6,705 nt of DNA. Source: Bacillota bacterium (GTDB lineage: Bacteria; Bacillota; UBA4882; UBA8346). Numbering within the stretch: the stretch's first letter is position 1; each line of letters starts with the position of its first letter. The stretch lies in NCBI GenBank assembly GCA_023401925.1, contig JAEXDA010000033.1, forward strand, positions 1 to 6,705, in the 5' to 3' direction. The translations under genes were made by a program, and so were the position numbers. The notes beneath the pieces were generated by a model. That model was not told the DNA's origin, did not search any database, and saw only the letters and a program-made list of their open reading frames with translations. Shown here piece after piece: positions 1 through 4,744 of the stretch.

Positions 1-75
1 TATATCTGTCGGTAGCATCAGTTGGTTAGGTTGATAGTTCTTAAAAGTTATTTGTTGATGGTTTTCTCTTTTCAT
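1..75 (-). CDS. IS1182-family transposase, N-terminal fragment (left copy)
   Basis: Only the first 25 codons are in the window, running off its left edge. The protein starts MKRENHQQITFKNYQPNQ and continues with a Leu-Met-Leu-Pro stretch. This is the typical N-terminus of IS1182-family DDE transposases, which begin with a short basic segment, then an F-K-x-Y-x-P-x-Q motif that precedes the DUF772-type N-terminal domain. The 75 coding bases are identical to the start of the right-hand copy at 6579. The ATG at 75-73 has no clear Shine-Dalgarno sequence, which is common for transposases. Whether the rest of the gene is intact cannot be seen. Confidence 0.85.
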   Translation of the reverse strand, partial: MKRENHQQITFKNYQPNQLMLPTDI

Positions 76-95
76 ATCTTTATTTTAACATATTC

Positions 96-110
96 TACCA
101 TCCAATGGTA
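96..110. repeat. Subterminal palindrome of the left IS copy
   Basis: TACCAT-CCA-ATGGTA is a perfect 6-bp inverted repeat with a 3-base spacer, lying between the terminal GGGGCTGTCCC and the transposase start. The same palindrome is present in the right copy at 6544-6558. It could be a transposase binding site or a small hairpin that limits read-in translation or transcription; the role is inferred. Confidence 0.6.
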
Positions 111-126
111 CTTTTGGGACAGCCCC

Positions 127-628
127 AACCATCCACGGTTCAAGTTCAAGAATATGTTCGGAATCTTCATCTTTTAAGTTTTTAAATTCCGCTGAATAAC
201 CTGATTTTCGTATTGATTGCCGAATTGAGGCCATGAGGGCTTTTAAATCGATGTCCTGTTTCCGTAATCCCCGAATTTTTCCCTTGCGCTTGCTATAAAA
301 AATAGCTAACAAATAAAGAAAGTGAATCGATCCTCAAAAGCGGTATCTAAAAAGCGCCCCGATTGATCTTCATTCCAGATAACTGGCTTATATTCAGTGA
401 TTTGCGGATATGTCAAATATTGAGCCGGATTATATTTTAATATCATCATTCGACAAGCAAAGGTAAAAGCGGCTTTAAGCATAATAATATGATTTTTTAC
501 TGTTTAATAATATGATTTTTTACTGTTTTATGAGATAAATTTAAAAGCTTGCCGTTTTTATCTTTTTTTCCATCAAGCCGCGGGGAATTTAATTTTCTAA
601 TTTTATATTGTTCCAAAGTTAATAAAAA
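127..628 (-). pseudogene. Tyrosine recombinase (phage/ICE-type integrase) pseudogene, truncated by IS
   Basis: Read on the minus strand, three consecutive segments in different frames join into one tyrosine recombinase. The first (about 622-505) gives a SAM-like core-binding domain with LSHKTVKNHI. The second (about 485-322) continues MLKAAFTFACRMMILKYNPA and then an I-W-N-E-D-Q stretch, the usual end of the core-binding domain. The third (about 318-127) holds the start of the catalytic domain, with KRKGKIRGLRKQDIDL, equivalent to the family's G-x-R-R-G-E-I-x-G-L-R-x-x-D-I-D. The first catalytic Arg seems kept, but the usual Glu after it is Lys. The frame is broken by a 23-bp duplication at 483-528 and by a second shift near 316-325. 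The catalytic H-x-x-R and Tyr are missing because the IS cuts in at 126/127. The N-terminal part is also absent. Such genes sit at the ends of integrated phages or integrative elements, so this may mark an old attachment site. The gene is dead. Confidence 0.8.
483..528. repeat. 23-bp tandem duplication inside the integrase pseudogene
   Basis: Bases 483-505 and 506-528 are identical (unit begins AATAATATGATTTTTTACTG). Removing one unit restores an open frame through the minus-strand integrase, joining the core-binding helix TVKNHI to the following MLKAAF. As 23 is not a multiple of three, the duplication shifts the frame and brings an early stop. Confidence 0.9.
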
Positions 629-630
629 TT

Positions 631-898
631 AATGAAACCGAGTTACGGAATGGAATTGATTGGGATGTTCAACAATCTTTGCAAGAATTAAGAGAAAGCT
701 TGGAGACGAGTCTAGCAACCAGGGCTAGCATGGATTTGGCGAAGGAGTCGCTAGAAATGACAGAAGCCAAATTTGAAGCCCGGATGGCAACCACAATGGA
801 TATTCGCGATAGATCAGGCCCTTAACGGATATTATCAGGGAATCGCATCCTATCTCACTGCCCTGGCCAGATTGGATTTAGACGTAGGGAAAGACTGA
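631..898 (+). pseudogene. TolC-family outer-membrane efflux protein, C-terminal fragment, frameshifted
   Basis: The first part (631-804) reads ELRNGIDWDVQQSLQELRES and then the helical segment MDLAKESLEMTEAKFEARMA, followed by TTMDI. After about 805 the frame changes and continues IDQALNGYYQGIASYLTALA, RLDLDVGKD and a stop at 896-898. This is the pattern of the last helical repeat of TolC-like efflux proteins: L-A-x-E-x-L-x-x-A-E-x-x-F-E-A-G-x-A-T-x-x-D, then a short D-x-x-x-A-L-N, a Y-x-x-A-L-x-x-L helix, and a terminal G-K. The shift fits a loss of two bases (or gain of one) at about 803-806. Only about the last 90 residues remain. No start, signal peptide or beta-barrel part is visible, so the gene was cut at its junction with the integrase remnant. 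Its pump partners are not here. Confidence 0.72.
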
Positions 899-975
899 AT
901 TATTTGTATTTTATTTTGGAATCAAAACTTGATTGAACTGTCGGGTAAACTGGAAATTGTAACGGAGGTTTAAAA

Positions 976-1017
976 ATGTTTCGATTTACATGGCAAGTCT
1001 GGGCTTCCCCCGGATGA
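976..1017 (+). pseudogene. Start of an unidentified gene, cut off by an IS3-family remnant
   Basis: A strong ribosome binding site (GGAGG at 964-968) stands 7 bases before an ATG at 976. The frame gives MFRFTWQVWASPG and then a TGA at 1015-1017, which belongs to the IS3-type terminus. The start is 77 bases after the TolC stop on the same strand, so this was probably the next gene of an efflux operon, perhaps a pump subunit, but ten residues do not allow an identification. The gene body appears to have been replaced by the IS remnant. Confidence 0.5.
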
Positions 1018-1214
1018 ATAGACACAAAGTTAAGCGACTTTTCTTTGACTTTCGTAAAATTCCGGGGTCATTTTCGGTTGTAATCAATTTCGATGTATTC
1101 GAAAATCTCTCGTCTAGCTTGAATTCTGGATAGATAGATTTTATCGGCAATGCATTCTGTTTTTAACGTGCTGAAAAAACTTTCGGCGGGGCATTATCTC
1201 AGCAATTGCCTATG
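1010..1214 (-). mobile_element. IS3-family remnant A (3' end of transposase OrfB plus terminus)
   Basis: On the minus strand the DNA encodes GNC*DNAP, then (after a shift of one base) AESFFSTLKTECIADKIYLS, then IQARREIFEYIEIDYNR. This is the C-terminal end of the DDE integrase of IS3-family OrfB; the usual G-N-C-W-D-N-A motif has a stop (TGA) in place of Trp. Compared with remnant B, about 25 bases are missing after the DYNR codons, which removes the H-S-x-I-N-N stretch. The frame then resumes as MTPEFYESQRKVA and a stop. The outer end reads TGAATAGACACAAAGTTAAG from 1015, preceded by CCCCGG, which is shared with remnant B. The rest of the element is gone. It lies between the orphan start at 976 and the 3' end of the TetR gene, and is inactive. 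Confidence 0.8.
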
Positions 1215-1223
1215 CAAATGAGG

Positions 1224-1782
1224 TTAGCGTGATACAAGGTGCTTGGTGTATGGTTCTAACAAAAACATAAATTGCTCAGTAATTTCCTGCACATTGCAGG
1301 GCATAGAATTATTGATCCACCATTCCAATACTCCAATAAACCCAGAAGTCAAAAAATGAGTGGTTGCCCCATTTGAAAATGCGTTGTTTTCTGGCTTAAT
1401 ACTGATAACCTCGGTTACCGCCGTTTGCGCAATGGTGGCATATAAGCGGCTGCGGAAAAACCCAAATCCCTCATTGCAAAGAAGCAACTTGTATATTGTA
1501 AAATTTTTCTCCAAATATTCAAATACGCTTTGAAATGCGCTTGCATTTAAATTGGTGTCAGCACTATTTGCACAGTGATGTAGCAGTAGCTCAGTATATG
1601 TTTCAATGCACTTGTCAAGCAAGTCAAATTTATCCACGTAATGTAGATAAACAGTCCCTCGGTTTATGTTTGCGCGTTCGGCAATGTCGCTGATGGTTAT
1701 TTTCTCAAATCCTTTTTCAACTAAAAGCTTCAATGAAGGTATTCATAATCGACTGTCTTGTTTTTTGTATTCTTCTATCCAC
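1224..1782 (-). pseudogene. TetR/AcrR-family transcriptional repressor, one-base frameshift near the start
   Basis: With one base removed, this encodes a regulator of about 185 residues. The start is GTG at 1782-1780, with GGAGG at 1795-1791 eight bases upstream. The first frame reads VDRRIQKTRQSIMNTF and runs into a stop. Deleting the extra base at about 1731 (plus-strand C) joins it to KLLVEKGFEKITISDIAERA, then NINRGTVYLHYVDKFDLLDK, a textbook TetR helix-turn-helix. The C-terminal part (YLEKNFTIYKLLLCNEG, then FIGVLEWWINN) resembles the TetR_C_8-type ligand domain of Firmicutes regulators. It stands divergent to the reductase-like gene at 1940 and very likely controlled it and itself through the palindrome at 1821-1836. 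A shortened product from an internal start at about 1733 would keep the recognition helix but lose the N-terminal arm. If the extra base is a sequencing error, the gene is intact. Confidence 0.82.
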
Positions 1783-1806
1783 AATGTTTGCCTCCAGATA
1801 TGCAAC

Positions 1807-1834
1807 AAATTAGCTCAATGTGTTGAGTTCTCAA
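1807..1834 (-). promoter_or_regulatory. Candidate promoter of the TetR gene
   Basis: On the minus strand TTGAGA (1834-1829) and TAATTT (1812-1807) are separated by 16 bases, a reasonable sigma-A-type pair. It places the RNA start just ahead of the GGAGG at 1795-1791. The -35 element lies within the palindrome at 1821-1836, the arrangement expected for autorepression. No equally good promoter for the divergent reductase gene was found by eye. Confidence 0.4.
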
Positions 1835-1836
1835 CA
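1821..1836. promoter_or_regulatory. Candidate TetR operator (perfect inverted repeat)
   Basis: TGTTGAG-TT-CTCAACA has perfect 7-base arms around a 2-base centre. It lies in the 157-base gap between the divergent TetR and reductase genes, 45 bases from one start codon and 104 from the other. TetR-family dimers typically bind inverted repeats of this size. That this regulator binds it is inferred from position and symmetry. A weaker repeat, AAACA-CT-TGTTT, occurs at 1893-1904, closer to the reductase start. Confidence 0.55.
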
Positions 1837-1939
1837 GTTGGAACAAATGTAACTATTTAAATTCTCTCCACAATCAGTAAACTAAGAATATCAAACACTT
1901 GTTTAAAAATCAACACATGATTATTCAGGAGGATGATTT

Positions 1940-2869
1940 ATGAAAATACTATTTTTTGGTCGCGGTGTTATAGGAACACAGTACGCTTGGGCGTTTGAAA
2001 ATGCAGGCCATACCGTTGAGTTTTATGTTCGTGAAGGTAGGAAGGCACAATATGGCTCACATGTAAATTTAGAAATATGGGATGCAAGGCGAAGCAGAAA
2101 AGACCGGTTAGTCAAAGAAAAATGGCCGATTGTAACACATGAAGAAATAAAGGAAAATCACGACTATGACCTCATTTTTATGAGTGTCAACCCCGAGCAA
2201 GTATCAAGTGTGGTAAAGTACCTTGCGCCACGAGTTGGAAATGCAACAGTTCTTTTTTTCAATAACTTTTGGCGAGACCCTCAATCAGCTGTTCAGCCGA
2301 TTCCGCTCAGTCAAATTGTTTATGGCTTCCCCGGTGCTGGCGGTGGATTTGAAGGAAACACTCTTTACGGTGGGCTTTACAAGACGGTTCAGTTTGGAAC
2401 ATTTTAATCCGAGCCTACCAAAAGGGATTTAGAGGTTCGTAAGCTTTTTGTTGGGGCAGGCTTCAAGATAATGGTTCAAAAGGATCCTCAAAGTTGGCTC
2501 TGGAATCACTTCGCATTAAACGCTGCAATGGAAGTCGAAGTATTAAAAAGTGGCAGTTTTGAAAAAGTAATTTCTTCACCCGAAGCGCTCGTTGGAATAG
2601 GTCGTAATATGAAAGAAAATATCCCTGTTTTGAAAGCAAAAGGCTCAAAACCTGATGTTATGACAAAAGGGATGAGCGACCTACCACCGAGAGTTGTTGG
2701 ATTTCTTATGAGTAACGTTATTTTTTTACCTAAAAGCATGACCTATGCACTTGTGGCGCATAACCACACTAAAGTTGGTTTTTCCGTACAGGAAGTTATA
2801 TCAGAAGCCAGAAAACACGGCATAAAGTCACCACGACTTTACGATGTAGAAAGCCTAATTACGGAATAG
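1940..2869 (+). pseudogene. Ketopantoate reductase-like (ApbA/PanE family) NAD(P)-dependent oxidoreductase, in-frame stop
   Basis: The frame from 1940 to 2869 is continuous except for one TAA at 2405-2407 (codon 156 of 309 before the final stop). AGGAGG (1927-1932) lies 7 bases before the ATG. The N-terminus MKILFFGRGVIGTQYAWAF has the Rossmann G-x-G-x-x-G (residues 7-12). It is followed by the beta strand YDLIFMSVNPEQ, where the family has its D-x-x-x-x-x-V-K region. After the stop the C-terminal helical domain is well kept, with WLWNHFALNAAME near residues 186-198 and the end at LYDVESLITE. The full length of about 309 residues is normal for the family. In true ketopantoate reductases this helical motif has a catalytic Lys (W-x-K-L-x-x-N); here that position appears to be His190. 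So it is probably a family member of unknown substrate and not PanE of pantothenate synthesis. The stop splits the domains and should abolish function unless read through. It is divergent from TetR. Confidence 0.82.
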
Positions 2870-2950
2870 TGAACAGGCCCAAGAAAAACGGACAATGACG
2901 AAAAAGAACTTCTATCGTAGAATAGTAACTACGACAGGAGGTGGGCCTCC
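2870..2950. other. Spacer with two short inverted repeats ending in a ribosome-binding-like site
   Basis: Downstream of the reductase stop there is a weak hairpin TCGTAG-8 bases-CTACGA (2915-2934) without a following T run, so it is not a convincing terminator. Right after it comes GGAGG-TGGG-CCTCC (2937-2950). Its first half, ACAGGAGGTGGG, looks like a ribosome binding site whose gene was removed by the IS3 remnant that begins at about 2951. Both readings are inferences. Confidence 0.35.
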
Positions 2951-3160
2951 CCGGGTTGATTAGACACAAAGCTAAGCACATTTTCTTTTACTTTCGAAAA
3001 ATTCCGGGGTCATGTTATTGATAGAAGAATGAATACGGTATCGATTATAGTCAATCTCGATGTATTCAAAAATCTTCCGTTTGGCTGATTGTAATTGCGT
3101 TGATGCGCTCTTCCGCCAAAATAACCTGTAAAATATAACCCCATTTTGATTTTGCCTTCC
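2951..3160 (-). mobile_element. IS3-family remnant B (3' end of transposase OrfB plus terminus)
   Basis: The minus strand encodes a run beginning near LQSAKRKIFEYIEIDYNRYR, then IHSSINNMTPEFFESKRKCA and a stop. This is the classic C-terminal end of IS3-family OrfB (I-F-E-Y-I-E-x-x-Y-N-R-x-R-x-H-S-x-x-x-x-x-T-P-x-x-F). The outer end, TGATTAGACACAAAGCTAAG from 2957, matches remnant A at most positions, with the same CCCCGG before it. It lies in the same orientation as A. The conserved G-N-C-W-D-N-A region is not recognisable further inside, so the fragment fades out at about 3130-3160. It is a diverged relative of A, not a recent copy. Confidence 0.78.
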
Positions 3161-3535
3161 GAGCTTCTCCCGTATAAACCTTTCATCTTCAATTTCTTAC
3201 AAAATTACTAGGAACCCATGTTTGAGCAATGGCCTTTCCAAGGTATTCGCCTGCCTTTTTTAGGTGTGTTCATTGCGAAAATGAGGTTTCATGATAATGA
3301 TGCTAAAAACTCTCAAAAAGTTAGAGAATTTTTTGGATTTCAGCCAAGCCTCGGGTCAAACTAATCTTCATCCCTACCGGGCTGTACTTGAAAAGATTAA
3401 TCAGATCCAGTTCGGAACTGAACCAATCCCGGCTTTACAAAGCTGTGCGAACGAATTAAAGTGTAATACAAGAACAATACCATTATGGTTTCAAAAGTGC
3501 ACAAATTATTTATTAATTATCGATTGAATAAGAGG
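3161..3535. other. No defensible gene; short open frames only
   Basis: This stretch of about 375 bases holds only small, overlapping open frames. One runs 3218-3364 on the plus strand (48 codons, ATG, beginning MFEQWPFQGIRLPFLGVF) and another 3291-3527 in a different frame (78 codons, including ANELKCNTRTIPLWFQK). Neither has a clear ribosome binding site, a recognised domain or an obvious partner. It may be decayed coding DNA next to the IS3 remnant. No terminator with a GC-rich stem and T run is seen downstream of the FG-GAP gene on the minus strand. Confidence 0.4.
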
Positions 3536-4354
3536 TTAAGTATTCTGTGTTTTTTCTCCATAGCCCAAAAGTAGCGAAGCAATTTCAATTTGCTTAATGG
3601 CCCACTGTTGATTCTCATATTTCCAGATGGAATAAATGTTGGCAACCGTATCGGCGTTAAATATCCCTATTACGCGTTGCAAGCCTCTGAGTTCATATGT
3701 GCCGTCGGGCTCCACGTCAATCGGGTCCAGCTCTCCGAAAGGATTCACTGTCACCTCCTGTTGATGCAGCAACCTCCCGTCGGCATTATAAAGGCCTGCT
3801 TTTATATAAAATTTCTTTTTGTTGCTTAAATCCACAATTGCTTTGCGTTTGGTTGATTCCTCCGTCAGTACGGCTTTAAAGCCATCGATGAAATGCCCGG
3901 TCGCCTTAATGCCGTTGTTTTCTTTTTCACCGAAGATGATTTTGGGCTTCCCGACAAACGTCACGATACGGTGTTCAACACAACCACCGCTTCCACCGCT
4001 TGGAATTGTGACCAATACGTCATCAATTTTGTCGCCGTTAAAATCGCCCACAAAAATTTTGCTATTGTACCCTCCAACACCGGGTAATTTTACGACAATT
4101 ACCTTTTGGCTTGGGCCGTCATGAATCACAATACTTAGATCACCAGCAAAATTACTATTGGCGGCAGGTTTTCTTCCAACTAGCAAAATGTCTTTTGGCT
4201 TTCGATCACCGGTAACATCGGCAGTTTGCCAATCCAAAATTGTATAACCGGGCGGTAGAGCAGGTTCACTGATAGATTTTCCAGGACGATAACCGTTACC
4301 AATAAAATCTCCACTATAACTGCACTCATCATATGGTTTAGGCAAATTCTTCAC
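3536..4354 (-). CDS. FG-GAP/VCBS repeat-type protein of unknown function
   Basis: An intact gene of 272 codons from the GTG at 4354. It has two acidic loops of the calcium-binding FG-GAP/dockerin type: DVTGDRKPKD at residues 46-55 and DFNGDKIDD at 104-112, each following a hydrophobic strand as in beta-propeller repeats. A Gly-rich segment (SGGSGGC, 119-125) follows. The later half has NPFGELDPIDVEPDGTYELR (204-223) and FNAD, as in a group of Firmicutes proteins annotated only as VCBS- or FG-GAP-repeat containing. No signal peptide or membrane segment is visible, so it looks cytoplasmic or released by lysis or sporulation; the role is unknown. The start is uncertain: AGAGGTG (4358-4352) overlaps the GTG, and would sit 6 bases before a TTG at 4345-4343, which may be the true start (269 residues). 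It is the only complete undamaged gene in the window apart from what can be said of the truncated LigD. Confidence 0.8.
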   Translation of the reverse strand: MKNLPKPYDECSYSGDFIGNGYRPGKSISEPALPPGYTILDWQTADVTGDRKPKDILLVGRKPAANSNFAGDLSIVIHDGPSQKVIVVKLPGVGGYNSKIFVGDFNGDKIDDVLVTIPSGGSGGCVEHRIVTFVGKPKIIFGEKENNGIKATGHFIDGFKAVLTEESTKRKAIVDLSNKKKFYIKAGLYNADGRLLHQQEVTVNPFGELDPIDVEPDGTYELRGLQRVIGIFNADTVANIYSIWKYENQQWAIKQIEIASLLLGYGEKTQNT

Positions 4355-4358
4355 CTCT

Positions 4359-4375
4359 TAACTATAATATAGTTA
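4359..4375. promoter_or_regulatory. Palindrome immediately upstream of the FG-GAP gene
   Basis: TAACTATA-A-TATAGTTA has perfect 8-base arms around one base, touching the ribosome binding site of the minus-strand gene. It contains -10-like TATATT on that strand. The half-site ATAGTTATA recurs as a direct repeat at 4369-4377 and 4393-4401, 24 bases apart. The symmetry and repetition suggest a regulator binding site overlapping the promoter; no cognate regulator is identified. Confidence 0.45.
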
Positions 4376-4744
4376 TAGGACATTGTATGCGGATAGTTAT
4401 AATAATTCGAATCACTTTCTGCCGGAACGCTTCCGGTTCTATGAAACTACATTGTTTAGCGCAAACTCTCCAGTTTTGGGCGTAATCATTCGTCTTCACA
4501 GAGTATTCATAACTTCATTTAACTGTTAACTGTCAAGGTCTTATGTTTGTGTACATGGATACCGGGATCGCCACCAGTCCAAACGAAATAGCTGATCGAT
4601 GGACTACCGGCATAAACGCACCTTCGGCACTCGATTAATCAATGTGCCGGGCCGCATCTCATTCAACCAAATGGATAACCCCCGCGGAAGCGGCGGATAA
4701 TACCTAGAAGCAGCTTCAGTATGTTAAAAAGGAAAATAATCAGA
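4376..4744. other. Intergenic region between the divergent FG-GAP and ligD genes
   Basis: About 370 bases with no complete gene. A hairpin CCGGAA-CGC-TTCCGG lies at 4422-4436, without a T run of note. A direct repeat AACTGTTAACTGT occurs near 4520. A small stem CCGC-GGAA-GCGG is at 4682-4693, close to the ligD start. The middle (about 4550-4700) may be a transposase tail, listed separately. No clear promoter for ligD was found; GATAAT near 4695-4700 is a weak -10 candidate without a matching -35. Confidence 0.4.
4614..4700 (+). pseudogene. Possible transposase C-terminal tail (weak)
   Basis: One frame reads KRTFGTRLINVPGRISF and ends with a stop at 4698-4700. The pattern T-x-x-T-R-L-I-x-V-P-G-R-I resembles the C-terminal end of IS1380/IS4-type transposases, in which a basic R-T-R-L-I-x-x-x-G-R helix closes the protein. 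An upstream stop in the same frame shows it is at most a remnant. The match rests on a short motif recalled from memory and could be chance. Confidence 0.25.

Larger units (their letters stand above)
1..126 (-). mobile_element. IS1182-like insertion sequence, 5' end (left copy, continues outside window)
   Basis: The first 126 bases are the reverse complement of 6528-6653, with 123 of 126 positions identical. The inner end, read on the minus strand, begins GGGGCTGTCCC and matches the outer end of the right copy, so the element boundary is at about 126/127. A transposase start lies 51 bases inside the end. The three differences between copies are at 78, 84 and 95, all in the untranslated leader. 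The element interrupts the integrase pseudogene that begins at 127. The family call (IS1182) is from the transposase N-terminus, by memory of the family. The other end is out of view, so a target duplication cannot be checked. Confidence 0.88.

Noticed and set aside
85..312. Minus-strand open frame of 75 codons as a separate small gene
   Set aside because: It starts at a TTG inside the integrase pseudogene and ends inside the IS; its body is the integrase catalytic-domain start.
483..528. Start of a CRISPR array or other regular repeat
   Set aside because: Only two adjoining units with no spacer; it is a simple tandem duplication within a coding sequence.
2223..2739. Short open frames on both strands within the reductase region
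   Set aside because: The continuous frame from 1940 to 2869 with ApbA/PanE features accounts for this DNA.
2915..2950. Rho-independent terminator after the reductase
   Set aside because: Two short inverted repeats are present, but no T run follows either stem on either strand.
3010..3192. Minus-strand open frame of 60 codons
   Set aside because: It lies in another frame over the IS3 OrfB remnant, which explains the region better.
4422..4436. Terminator hairpin upstream of ligD
   Set aside because: The stem is only 6 bp and there is no T-rich tail; no gene ends next to it.
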